From contig VJWN01000006.1 in NCBI GenBank assembly GCA_007644065.1, positions 186,001 through 250,000 on the forward strand: a stretch of 64,000 bases of DNA, in the 5' to 3' direction. The notes beneath the pieces are model-generated. The model was not told the origin of the DNA. It saw only the letters and a program-made list of their open reading frames with translations, and searched no databases. Shown here piece after piece: positions 10,933 through 22,458 of this stretch; the stretch's first letter is position 1, and every line of letters begins with the position of its first letter. The stretch is from Margaritispora aquatica. Its lineage: Eukaryota > Ascomycota > Leotiomycetes > Helotiales > Discinellaceae. A program made the position numbers and the translations under genes.

Positions 10933-12099
10933 GATTACGGCTGTGTGTAGTTATGCTGTAGAATAGTTGTAATGTTATGTTCAATGCGGGAGCTCAAGAT
11001 AGAGTTGTGGAAAAAGTTCGAGGATCTGAATTTAAAATGGCGCTAGACTGTAAATGGTCGCTGGCTACACCGCCCTCGTTAACCTTCCCCTCTCCAACCT
11101 TCACCTACGACAAATTGGATTTCTCTACCGAAGAATGCGGCACTCCTTCAGATAGCTGAGTATATAGAGAGCCTCGGAACACGGCTTGTATATAATCTTC
11201 ATTTGAGACAGACGAATTCAGCACCAGTAGCCTCAGGTAATACAACAAGATGCCGGACCCTCTTTTGTGGCACGGAATATCGACAATAATGAATTATCAC
11301 TTTCTATCTGTGAGGCTACCAATTCCTTCGGCTTGATACCTAAGGGCAGTGTCCATCTAGACTGCAGCTGTCACAGTCTGGTAATCAATTCATAGTGTCC
11401 TTCCAGTCAACATGAAAGAAAGGTGGTTCTTGGTTGCACCACATCTGTTACAGTGGCATGTGTTGTTACAACTACCTTCCTATCTTGCCAACCTCAACTA
11501 TACTTAGACTCAAGTTGGTCTCGGGTGATGATTTTACATACTCAATTGAGCAGTATTGCTCATCTCCTTGTAGCTGGAGAGAGCTGGAAGCCTTCAATCC
11601 ATTTTCATTCATTCTAGCCTTGGGTTGCATCTGTCTGAGGGGTTATGGTCACAAGAAGCTTTCGCAGAGCTTTACAAAGGCTTTAAAGGCGTTCAAAATG
11701 AGGACATCATTGGAGAGTCATGGGTTAAGCTTTACTCATTCCGGCCAAAGCTGGTCGTTGGCACTGCCTGCTTCTTTGTGGTTGGGGCTGAGCGGTGGAC
11801 AACGAACACTCGATGACAGTGACATTCCTGGGTTGTGCAGAGGAGGGCCTTTTGCAATACAAAATGTCAAGCAACGAGTTCCCGTGTCTTGAATTCTGAA
11901 AGTCAGACGGGGGAATTTGATCAAAGTCTAAGCCCATATGGAATACAAGCCACCATTTACCCCTCATCACACTTACAGTAGTGTAAGTATGAGATACAAT
12001 TAGAATTTCTATAAATTCATCATACGAACCCAAGATCCCAGGAGATTTTCAAGCTGTCTATCAATGCTTTCATGTAACTCAAGAGAAATCTCTTAGAAA
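10933..12099. other. Divergent intergenic region (NHP2 / carboxylesterase promoters)
   Basis: This 1.17 kb contains no recognised gene. Several overlapping short ORFs at 11.4-12.0 kb on both strands have no protein-family signature. The region must contain both promoters. Confidence 0.5.
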
Positions 12100-14259
12100 A
12101 TGTCAACCATAATTTTATCATGCGCTACTCTTTTGATACTACTTAGTCTAGCACCAGCTTCCTCAATTCTTCCCCGTACTGACTCTCCCATTGTTAAATC
12201 TGGAAAAGCAACACACGTTGGAGTCAGTGACTCAGTGTCAGGAGTCAATGGCTGGCTTGGAATTCGATATGCTCAACCACCAATTGGACCACTTCGTCTC
12301 AAAGCGCCAAAGTCGTACACTGCTGATGGTGTGATCAATAATCAGACACCTGGGAACATATGCTTCCAGCTTGCTGAAGGGGAAAACCAGTCAGAAGACT
12401 GTCTCAACTTGAATATTTTCACTCCGGCCCCAACTCGTGATTCTAAGAAGAACCATGCCTCTGGACTACCGGTAATGCTTTGGATCCATGGAGGTGGATT
12501 TAATCAAGGTTCTGGATTGTTCTACCCACCACAGTCAATTGTCAATAGAAGTGTTGAGCTTAACAGCCCCGTTATTGTAGTTACCATAAATTATAGGCTC
12601 AGCTTTTTTGGTTTCTCAGGCAAGATACCCTGTCCCCATAGCTTTATCATGCTAATTTTTGTGAAGCTGGCAAGGCCGCTATTGCAAATAATGCGTTGAA
12701 CTTGGGACTTCTCGACCAACGCCAAGCGATGAAGTGGGTGCGGAGACATATCTCTGCCTTTGGTGGAGACCCCAACAAAGTAACATTGTTTGGGCAGTCA
12801 GCCGGCGCCACTTCGATCGGGCTTCAGATGATAGCAGACGTTGGCCATGAAAAGCTGTTCCGAGCAGCCATTCTTGAAAGTGGTTCTCCCGCAGATACTC
12901 TCCCAACACCTCCTCCAACGTGGCCGGCCTATCAAGCTGCATGGGATGCAGTAATTTCAAGAATAGGGTGAGGAGAGAGCCATGACGCTTGAAGTCTTGA
13001 AGTCTTTGTTGACTGGTTGTGTAGATGTGCCAACAGCACGAATGTTTTTATTTGCGTTCAGAGCGTACCCTCGGCTATTCTTTTCCCTGTTATTCAAGCT
13101 GTAGCTTTGAGTGCACCTTTGCCTAATAGTGTTTGGCCGTATGTTATCACTTGCCAACCCAGAAGAATCATATGACTGACTTATTTTTAAGGTGGCAACC
13201 AGTGGTTGATGGCAAGTTCGTCAAAGACTTCCCTTCCAAACTTACAGCCTCCGGCCATTTTGCGAAAATCCCTATGATCATGGGTAAGTACTGTCTGTGG
13301 TATCTTGCGAAGCTTCAGCTTATTTTTCCTAGGCTTTACAACTGACGAGGTAACATGTGAGTTTTGTTCAAAAACATTTTTGCTTAGATACTGACCGAAG
13401 CAGATGTGATTCCAATCGATCTCAACATAACAAGTGACGCCGAGATTCTATATATCAGCCAACGTAAGCTGTTACCACAGATAATTCAATTGTATTTCTT
13501 TCTCGCTAAAATTTTCAAAAAGTTGTTCTACCGCCGTTCCCTCCAGCTGTAATGACCCAAATCCTCGCCCTCGAGCCACTATCAAAATACCCCAGTACAG
13601 GAGCATCAATTCTCGGAGGCAATCAATGGAAACGAACAACCCAAATCGCATCCGATCTTTTCGAGCGATGTCCAGGCCGAGAATGGATCCAGAACGTGAC
13701 GAAACACTCACCAGCTTGGAAATGTAAATCGCCCTGCAAATTTCCCTGTGAACTCACCAAAACTGCATTCGCTGAGCTAACGGAAAAACAGATAGATGGA
13801 ATGCAGTTGTTCCTGAACAAATTGCCGACGCTCCATGGCTTAATAGTATGTCCTGTTTTCCCCAGCTCTCCGTAAGATGATGCATGACTTCTGCCATACT
13901 AACACAAAAAAGTCGTGCACTCTGCCGAAATAGCCTATGTCTTCGGGCCCTCCTACGCAGGCGCACTGAACGCACCACTTGAGCTCGCGCTCTCGCGCCA
14001 AGTCCAACAAGCCTGGATATCCTTTGCCACACACCTTGATCCTAATGCTCTGGGTCCCCTGAGTCCCGGTGTGAAGTGGCCTGCGTGGGAAAGAACCTCG
14101 GAGCAGGTAATGGTTTTTCAGAAGACGGATGGGAGTGGTGAGCAGGCCAACGGGACGCTGGGAACGCCTGTGGGACAGGGTCTGCATCTTGAGAGAGACC
14201 CCGATGATAGGCCTGTGTGTGATTATTATGCGGCTAATGATGCTGTTTGGGTGCATTGA
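12100..14259 (+). CDS. Secreted type-B carboxylesterase/lipase (alpha/beta hydrolase)
   Basis: Nine exons (12100-12619, 12667-12967, 13025-13138, 13192-13283, 13333-13356, 13404-13463, 13547-13723, 13792-13845, 13913-14259) encode about 562 residues. A signal peptide (MSTIILSCATLLILLSLAPASS) is followed by the COesterase domain: GIRYAQPP, EDCLNLNIFTP, the oxyanion-hole segment LPVMLWIHGGGFNQGS, the nucleophile elbow GQSAGATS, the acidic residue in GFTTDEVTY and the catalytic His in IVHSAEIAYVFG. These match the Ser-Glu-His triad of type-B esterases/lipases. The enzyme should be exported and hydrolyse carboxylic esters such as lipids or plant esters; the substrate is unknown. The first intron begins with GC rather than GT: only the splice 12619/12667 restores the expected GFSAGKAAIANNALNLGLLDQR. 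Confidence 0.88.
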
Positions 14260-15042
14260 GGTGTGCTCAGGATGCTGGGGTTTGAAGTATGAGGCTAATG
14301 TGGAGGATTTTAATGGTAATTTGATGTGTTCTGGGCTTTCGAGGTTTAGGAGATGGGACCTCCTTAACTGATATCATGCAAAACCAAAATTTCATAAATC
14401 GCTATCTGAACTGCTATTTGCAAATGAAGGCAACATGATGGGCCGAAAATTCTCTTCTCTTAGACAATTATATTCCTTACCTACCTACCAAACTTACACG
14501 AGCATTTATCAAACTCCATGTTTCATTCCCTCGAATCTGCAAGAAGCGATATGATGATAAGCCATGGCAATAGGGCTTCCGGTTTAGCAGACTCTCATAA
14601 GTCCCTCAAATCTCTTAGCCTCAGTAAAGCTATCTGGTGCTTGGGGCTAAATCTTTTTACATTTGGACTACCTAACTTTAGGTACTGATCAAGCGAAATT
14701 TCAGTGCGAATACTGGCAACAGCTCGAATCTGAATTAAAATGTGTTAAGATGTCAAGTGTTCTTATTTCCTCAAATCGTCGACACCCCGTCACTGCGAAC
14801 CTGATGTGGAATCGAGTCATGTGATACATGTCAATCACGCTAAAAATTTATGGATCATCAATTGAGATTCAACGACAATCACCTCCTGCTTGCCTCAGCT
14901 CGCGCCAACCTTCAACTGCTTCTTGCAACTCCGATTGCTCGTCTAGCGAACCGACAGATACTGCAATCATTCTTTCAGGGACTGAGAAAGCTCTAGGGGA
15001 TCGAACAGAACTCAATTGACGCTGTGCGTCCACATCACCAAG
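14260..15042. other. Intergenic, no gene recognised
   Basis: This contains the 3' flank of the esterase and the promoter of the bL28m gene. It includes a TACCTACCTACC tract near 14478. No coding signal is convincing. Confidence 0.5.
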
Positions 15043-15744
15043 ATGCCTCTCTTCGCACCATCACACCCATCTCTCCTCCATGTTCGAAGCTTCTCCTGCA
15101 CAGCGAGCACACTCGCAAAGTCTACGAAGCAGCGCCTGAAGTTCGAGCACACCAAAGTCCCTCCTTATCCTTACGGACCCTCTCTATTCTACAAACAATC
15201 CAATTTTGGTCTATATGGCATGCAAAAAATCCGCTTTGGAAACATGGTCTCGGAGAAAAATGAGATCAAGACAAGGAGATACTGGAGACCCAATGTACAC
15301 TCGAAGCGATTATGGAGCAATGCGCTAGGTCGATACGTGAAAACGAGGATCACAACAAGGGTTCTGAGGACTGTGGATAAGGTCGGAGGATTGGACGAGT
15401 ATCTGCTAGGGGAGAAGGCAGGGCGCATCAAGGAGCTGGGAATGGCTGGGTGGAAGATGCGATGGAGACTCATGCAGACACATGCAGTCAAGGAGAGGTT
15501 CAGGCTACAGAGAGAACAGATGGGACTACCACCCAAGGTTGAGGTTCTTGTCTCATCAACTGGCGCGTTGGCTACAGAGCAGCAGGTCGCAGAGGAGATC
15601 AAGGAGTTTGACGAGGCGCTGGATCAGGGACAGGATTTGGAGATCGGTGAAGATGCTCAAGGTACGGCCGCCGAGGATGTGGTTGCTGAAGAGCCCGAGT
15701 TCATGCAGGAAAAGCCTGCACGGCCGGAAAGGGTCGTTCTGTAA
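15043..15744 (+). CDS. Mitochondrial large-subunit ribosomal protein bL28m (yeast Mrpl24 family)
   Basis: This intronless gene of about 233 residues has a mitochondrial-type N-terminus: Ser/Arg-rich with no acidic residues in the first 25 (MPLFAPSHPSLLHVRSFSCTAS). It is followed by the L28 core: LYGMQKIRFGNMVSEKNEIKTRRYWRPNV, then SKRLWSNALGRYVKTRITTRVLRTVDKVGGLDEYL. That is the bL28 signature (G--V--GN-VS---KTRR-W-PN) with the fungal C-terminal extension. The tail is acidic and Glu-rich. Its role is as a structural component of the mitoribosome large subunit. The start is the ATG at 15043; reading further upstream would need a non-ATG codon. Confidence 0.88.
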   Translation: MPLFAPSHPSLLHVRSFSCTASTLAKSTKQRLKFEHTKVPPYPYGPSLFYKQSNFGLYGMQKIRFGNMVSEKNEIKTRRYWRPNVHSKRLWSNALGRYVKTRITTRVLRTVDKVGGLDEYLLGEKAGRIKELGMAGWKMRWRLMQTHAVKERFRLQREQMGLPPKVEVLVSSTGALATEQQVAEEIKEFDEALDQGQDLEIGEDAQGTAAEDVVAEEPEFMQEKPARPERVVL

Positions 15745-17284
15745 ATTATAACGAGAGTGTAATATTACCGTGTACTATTGGGCCTGTTCAAGACGAGATT
15801 ACGTCGTGAAGCAATTTTCTTTTTCTGCTAAGTGGTAGTTGGTCTTCGATGTTTGGTTAGGTGGAAGCTCGTACTGTATCAATGTCCGCGTCTAACTGAT
15901 CATTACTAGCCTTGCGGGATCTGTCTGATTTATACCTATCGTGTTCACCTAAGGGGTTCTAGGCTTTATTGCTTGTCTCCTATTGTCTCTTTTTAAATAG
16001 CGATGTCCACAAGCGAGTGTCTACCTTTTATGTTCGAACCATTGATCGTATCTTGACCTCAACAGCCGCAATGCTTTGCCATGCTCGCTAGCGGTGGTTA
16101 TGGTGGAAGAAATTGCTGAGTATCTTCGAAGCTTCCGTAGCTTCCGTAGCCAAGGGCCATCAAAGGCGGTTTTGCACCATAAAACTTTCATGGCGTTAAG
16201 AGAAACTTGAAGATATTCATCGGGGGTGTTCATTTATCAATCACGGAAGAAAAGTCAATTGTGAGCATGTGCCATTATGGAGCTGTCGAGAATGGCGTTG
16301 AACGTGACGAGCTCTTCTTAGTCTAGCAAAATTATCACTCGAGGTAGGCGAGAAGGCTGGCTAGAGGACGCAACTGGTTACAATTACTTGACAGACCCGA
16401 TGGAGAATACTTTCTGGTTGAGCCTCGGTACTATCATCGGTGCTAGGAGCTCAATTATACGCATTTCAAGTTGTTAGGCTCTCAATGCCCTGCTCCTGTC
16501 AGTCCGTGATTTTTACTGACAATGGCATGATGACAAGGCCAGACTTTCCGATCATACCAGGCAACGCTCAGAAAATGGTTTGATGCATGTGCTGCATTCT
16601 CCTGCTTTTGGATTCTCATTTCACCAGACAACTTCTCTTCTCCTTACCTTTAGGTATCATCCCGCCACCACTATCACAGGTATCAAAAGAGGTAGAAACA
16701 AGTATCACTCACCAGCATTATTTTTATTGTGAAGCTAGATTCATGTTCTCGTATTGTCTGAAGGAACTTGGAAAACAAGTCTGTCATGTTTATATCTTGT
16801 GATGGCTAAATATGCCGCTTTCGCTCAACGGATTGTCATTTTGATTCTTGACGCTGTAGGTTTCCACTAGGTAAGGCTGGATATTGAACCCAAGAGCATA
16901 CTTGCTAGCTATTAGTAGATCAGACATAAAGCACTTTGATCTGCTGTTAAGTGAACTGAAGGATCGATACCACGTGATTTTGAACTTACCATGGCTTACA
17001 CTTAAAGCCGTCTTGTGTCAATAGGGAAGCGATTATATAGAGAAACGGGGAATACGCAGTGAAGATATAGAGAAGGGGACTTTAAAAAGAGGGTGGGGAG
17101 GATTTTGAGTAACATATTGAATACGAGTAGGCTGTTAATTCGGTATTGTTTTTATTCTGTTGGGCCTCTTTCTATTAAAAACAGAATAAATACCAATGAC
17201 CATCATAATATCTAGATTCAATACACTTAGAGATGCTACCAGCAAGGCTACCAGATTCACATCCCACATACTCGCTGTCAAACA
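15745..17284. other. Convergent intergenic region, no gene recognised
   Basis: A 1.5 kb gap between the 3' ends of bL28m and the Gnt1-like gene. Its short ORFs show no family resemblance. I see no repeat or RNA gene. Confidence 0.45.
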
Positions 17285-18545
17285 TTAGCATGAAACACAA
17301 AGCTTCTCATAGTCCAGTGGCAAACATACCTTCCTCCGCATCTTAAAATCATCATACATATCCACCCAAATATTCCTCGCTCTACAGTCCCTATTCCTGC
17401 CCTCCGTCCACCTCGTATTATCACAATCAGGCTCATACCCATACCCCTTATCCCCCTTGCCCTTACTTGCCAACCAGGGTTTCTGCATCGGATGGTCGCT
17501 AAAATGCACAAACTTCGCCTCCATGATCGCTGCATCCGGGTTCCATTCCAGCGTCTTATCATCTATGTACAACTTATGATTTCCATACTTATTGATTCTG
17601 AACTCGCCCGTCAACAGAGCGTAAACACGATGTGGAAGACGCAAACAGTCGCTGTTGCTGCCGAAAAGACGGTTCACGATCTCCATGTCGTAGATGCCGT
17701 ATTTTGCTTTGGCGATGGCGGTCTGGATTAGGGCGAAGGCCGATAGGGAGGGTGTGATGAGCATTATGTGCGATGACATGGTGGGTTTGGAGAGCCAGTA
17801 GGCTCGCGAGAGAGCGATGCTTGTGGGCGGGAGGAAGAAGAGCTCGTCCATGGGCTCGTGGATCGTGGAGTCCGAGTCAAGGACTATAAGACGTGTGTAT
17901 TGAGTTTGGTTGAAGGCGAGGAGCTTGGTATAGCTGTCTGACCAGTTGGGCCCAAAATCTAAATTTTTTTAGCTCAGATCACAGATTTGAGGAATAAGAC
18001 TTACAAGAAGCGAGATTGTTGTGCTGAACATCAATGGGTATCAGTTTAACCCCATACTCCTCTTTGGCTTTCAACAAAAGCTCAGTGTTCATGCTTTCTG
18101 ACTTAGCATCCAGCTTGAAGCCTTTCGGGTATAACAGAATCCGATCGGCTTTACTTCCCATACGATGCAAGATCTCAAATAGCATCACGGTATTGCACAG
18201 ATATTCCGTGTCTGTAGCATAAAGCGCATAAGCAAACTTCGACCAATCCGTTTCATTCGTGCCATACTTGTAGGGAGGCTCAACGGTTTTCTTGTAGTAA
18301 CATGATGGTCCAGTCAAATGACCCCATATGTCGACTTGCTCAACTTTTTGTCTCACATAGAACAATGAGATAATCGCTAGAATGACGTATATGAAGACAC
18401 GGAATATTTTTGAGCTCAAGAACTCCTTTAGAGATGGTTTTCTTTTTGGTTTGCGGGTTGACTTGAAATCATGCAGTTCCGGGAGAAAGAATGGTGAATC
18501 ATGTAGATAATCTGGGATTTCCTCATGGTTCGATCTCAGTTTCAT
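17285..18545 (-). CDS. GT8-family N-acetylglucosaminyltransferase, Gnt1-like
   Basis: Two exons (18005-18545, 17285-17958) encode about 404 residues of a type II Golgi protein. A charged cytosolic N-terminus is followed by a signal anchor (FRVFIYVILAIISLFYV, about residues 48-64) and a GT8-like domain. Family landmarks are FAYALYATDTEYLCNTVMLFE, the metal-binding DXD in RLIVLDSDSTI, LSRAYWLSKPTMSSHIMLI, YDMEIVNRLFG and LPHRVYALLTGEFR. These match Kluyveromyces Gnt1, an alpha-1,2-N-acetylglucosaminyltransferase that caps mannan side chains in the Golgi using UDP-GlcNAc. The exact acceptor in this fungus is inferred. The 46 nt intron has a GTAAGT donor and an AATTTAG acceptor. It stands alone, but adds to the number of glycan genes in the window. 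Confidence 0.87.
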
Positions 18546-20441
18546 AGTTTGCTCATGAGATTATGTTGGGATGAGATCTTGAAACGTTCTGGTGATGATA
18601 ATGGATGGCGAAGATAAGCAAAATGATCCTGACATGGGTATCGCTTGACAAGTAACTATGAGAGTTAGAAATTGAGTTGGTAGTAATGATATTTCCTTAC
18701 TAATGATACAGATCCAGCAAATATGAAGCTATTCAACTCCGTCCATGAAACTCACAGTCCAAAAAATGTCAGTCCTTAGCTTCCGTTCGGTCTATAATCA
18801 CGACGTCACCTTAAAGCAAGAAGCCAAACATGAAAATCAGTGCAATTAATGTGTGCACGACGGACACGAAACAGAAAACAAAAATTCACAAGAAGTACGG
18901 TATACAAAGAGATTTGGTTAAGGATGCGGATCGATAAGGAGAGGTTGGCTCGATACCGCCCCTAAACGGACGCTAAGTTTTGCCATTCCCTGAATGCGGC
19001 TCAAGCTGGGTGGGTCTCGGCGATCGGTGCAAGGATAAGGTGAACATTCGTAAGGTCAACTTTCTTGAGGATATACCTTGTAATTTTCAACAGAGCGAAA
19101 TAATTGAGGGTGAAAGGAGTATGTTTATTGATCTTGCCGCGCGAGATATTGTAGAAGACACGGCAAAGTGGTGTGCGTATGTCATGTGATCAGACGTGTT
19201 AACTTTACCTTACCCACCGCAGGTAGGTACCTATCTAGCCCAGGAATTCCGGGCATGGATGGGATGTTATTGAATAGTGTTTAAATGCATTACGAAATGG
19301 TTTCAGTCAATGCCACGACGATTTCACAATGAATACGAGTGAGTAATAGTGCCACCTAACAAAGTCTTATTGATATACAGACAAGCAAACTTACCTAACC
19401 TAAGTGTAAATATCAGCTCCAAACGCCTTCCCCCTGACGAACCACATGTGACAAACTAAACTACCTACCTTGATCTCGACGACGAGCCACCGGCGTGTCG
19501 GCTGCAAGCATAGGATAGACGAGTGATGACCTCTTTAATCAAATGCCCGCGTTCGCTAGCGTAATAGCAGGTGACATAGTTCGTGGCGAACCGACAGCCA
19601 CAGCTATATAGATCATAGGCTTGTCCACACATAATGATAATGGATTATTTGAATGGCTGGTTGGTTGACAGTTGATGTAAGTGCTTTTGTAAGTTGATTG
19701 ATGGTTGATTGGCGAATTGATGGATTGATGATTTACTGTGTTTCCCTGGCCTCTATGTTTTATATTCACAATGTAAACCTTGTCCTCAGAGTTGTTCTCT
19801 AGGACAGTGCTATAGAAACTGTTTGTCTGTTGGATATTGAGAATGCTTTGTTGACAGCTCCAAGGTGACAAATTGCATTGTATGCAGTCTTTCAAGGTCA
19901 AAGAAAAGCAATAATGAAGACAGAAGACAACACTAATTAAAAAAGGCAGGACTATCGCTGTACAATGGACCTTGTGTCTATGAGGAAGATGTAAAGAAGA
20001 TGTACTGAAACCATACATCTGCTATTCTCACCCAGTGGCGCCATGTTCAATTTCTGACAAGACATGGCAATAAGCGAAGCTTGCGGATATTTGTCGAGGG
20101 ACAGTCAAGAACTAGCTGAACCTGTTTGCGAGATATGAGGGTGGTATGGCTAAGCTTCTAGCACTGGCTACAAGAATGTTGTTTTTTAGACGTTCTCCAA
20201 AGGCATATTGGGCCAGTATTGACACGAAGCCTACGTACAGAAACTTCTGCAAGGCAGGTAAATGTGTTCACGAATAAATAGACTCACCTGATTTCGTGAA
20301 GTCACGCTAGCCCTTGGTCGCCATACTCTTGTAATCTTTGTCAGCAATGCTTAGATTTGATTCTCTAGTGTAAGGAGTTTGCACCTTTTATGCCCATCAT
20401 AGCCCCATGAGTCCTCCCATTCAGATAGCCCATCGAATAGC
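18546..20441. other. Intergenic, no gene recognised
   Basis: This 1.9 kb contains the Gnt1-like promoter and the 3' flank of SART1. It has TACC/GGTA-rich tracts near 19.2 and 19.45 kb and a GATTGATGG-type simple repeat around 19.69-19.73 kb. A 159-codon minus ORF (19539-20018) is low-complexity Ser/Thr/Asn across that repeat and is probably not a gene. Confidence 0.45.
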
Positions 20442-22458
20442 CTAAGCCAATCGGACACCAGCCTGTCTTTGCTTCTTTCGTTGTTGTGCAGTTGCGTTGC
20501 TCATGCCACCAATTTGGCTTCCATCCAACGAACTTTGCGCCTCTCTCCTCTTCTCGTCTTCTATCTTTTTCAACATCTTTTCTGTCTTCTGTTTTCCACT
20601 TCCCTTTCCGTGGAATTGATGCGAGAGGTTTTTGAAAGCCTCTTTTGGACCCATACTCCGGCCGTGTTCATCGATGTACTTCAATTCCACGTTCGGCTTA
20701 TACTCCTTGTTGAACAACTCTCCCAGTTGACGAGACTCGGTTTGATCACGGAACGTGTTTTGTTGGCGTGCATAATCTTCCTTCTCTCGCGCAGACATAC
20801 GATCAAGTCGGCCATTGGCGCGATCGCGCTCTCTCTGTGATCTGGCTTTCCGTTCTGCTTCGGTCTCTCGTCTTTGTTTTTCTGCCAAGAATAACTGCTT
20901 CTGTCGAAAGATAGCATTGAGATCGCCAGATTCGGCCGTTTTGATGATACCTCTGTCTTTCAAAAGCTTGAGGGTAGATCCCAAACCACGATCCAATGTA
21001 GCCTCATCATCCAGCCCAGTATTGGTAATGTCCTCGGATGCTGATATTTCCCGTTTTAGTCGTGCAAGACGGTCTTCTTCATCCTCGATGTCATTATAAG
21101 ACTGGGCCATGTTAATGTCACCATCATCATCAGAATCGTCTCCCATAGCCGTGACAGCTTCGGCTGGTCGGGAAGCCGATCGTGGGTTGCGGTCCGCAGC
21201 GGTGGCTGGCTTCAGGTTATTGACAAACTCGGATGTTTCATCAATGACAAGGCCGCCTTCTTCTTCATTATCAGCAGATGGAGTCGCGGCAGCCTCCTCT
21301 TGAAATTTTTGTGCGATGTCCTCCGGCCTTAATTTTTGGCGCTTTTTAACAGCATTTCGACGTTGTTTCGCAAGGGAAGCCTGTAAATCATCATCATCTA
21401 CAAACGAGGTATCTTCGTAAATTCGCTTCTTTATTGGTTGGTCAAGATCCATTGATGTTGCATCTGCTCCTGATGTCGTTGCAGGTTCAAGGGGAACAAT
21501 ATCATCTTCATCAACGGCCTTCTGACGGGTGGATTTTGCCTTCTTCTTTTTAGGCTTTTTTACTTTCATTTCAGAGAGATCCAAGTAGTCAGATCGAGGC
21601 TCATCGTCTTCTGCAAGTCGAATTATCAGCATGTTACTCTATCATGACCACATGGCAGGAGGTGCACTTACTAAAAATGTCAAGGCTGAAGACCTTCGGC
21701 TTGAGCTTTTGCGTCGCCATCTCACTCCTAGCCTCCGTAGTACTTCCCATACCATCCAGTGTAAAAACTTTGCCTTTCTTGCCATCGATCTCTTCATCGT
21801 AGTGGGCCAGAATACTCTTAGTTCCGCTCTCATCGTCCATATCATTAGGATTGTAAACCGGCTTCTTCTTTTTGAGCTCTAACTTCTCACTCAGTTTCTC
21901 ACGTTCACGGAGGTCCAGATTTTCTAGCTCATCGCCTTCCTCTTCATTCTGATCGATAGTGGTGTCCTTCAATGTCAAGACTTGCTCCTCGCCTTCCTCA
22001 AACGTGTCCAATTCATGGCCAACCTTCACACCAGCTAGGTCCTTCGCAGTATATTCAGCAGCAGCTTCAGCGTCTGCAATCTCTTGCTCTCTTTTCCTAG
22101 CTTTCTCAATCTCCTTCTGCCTCTTCTTTTGTTTAATCAGCCAGCTTTTAGCATCCAAATCATCACCTTCAGCCTCTCCAAGACCTTTACCTTCAAGCTT
22201 CGTAAATCTTGATGCGGCATCTCGAGCCTTCTTGATAGCCTCCAGTTTCAATTCTCTCTTCTTCTTTGCTAATTCAGCCTCTTGTGCTTTGCGATAATTA
22301 TCGTACGACTGGGCGTCTCTAGATTCGAGGGTGCTCGCGGCGTCTTCGTCAGGAACGACAGTTGAAGGAGCTTCTTTAAATACAGGTCCTGCTCCGGGGA
22401 CTGGAAGTGGCTTCATGCCAAGCGACACGCGCAGTCTGTTTGTCTCTTCGATATCCAT
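20442..22458 (-). CDS. U4/U6.U5 tri-snRNP protein SART1 / Snu66
   Basis: Two exons (21672-22458, 20442-21610) encode about 651 residues rich in Lys, Glu and Asp with long coiled-coil-like stretches. The N-terminus (MDIEETNRLRVSLGMKPLPVP) is the SART-1 start motif, and SYDNYRKAQEAELAKKKREL, VYNPNDMDD and the C-terminal region (FNKEYKPNVELKYIDEHGRSM, FHGKGSGKQKTEKMLKKI) are characteristic. Snu66/SART1 is a scaffold of the tri-snRNP needed for spliceosome assembly and pre-mRNA splicing in the nucleus. The start is the ATG at 22458; an apparent extension upstream would need TTG. The intron is 61 nt with a GTAAGT donor. The gene is of usual length and looks intact. Confidence 0.92.

Noticed and set aside
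19539..20018. 159-codon minus-strand ORF
   Set aside because: Its middle is low-complexity Asn/Ser/Thr sequence made by a GATTGATGG-type simple repeat, with no family signature.
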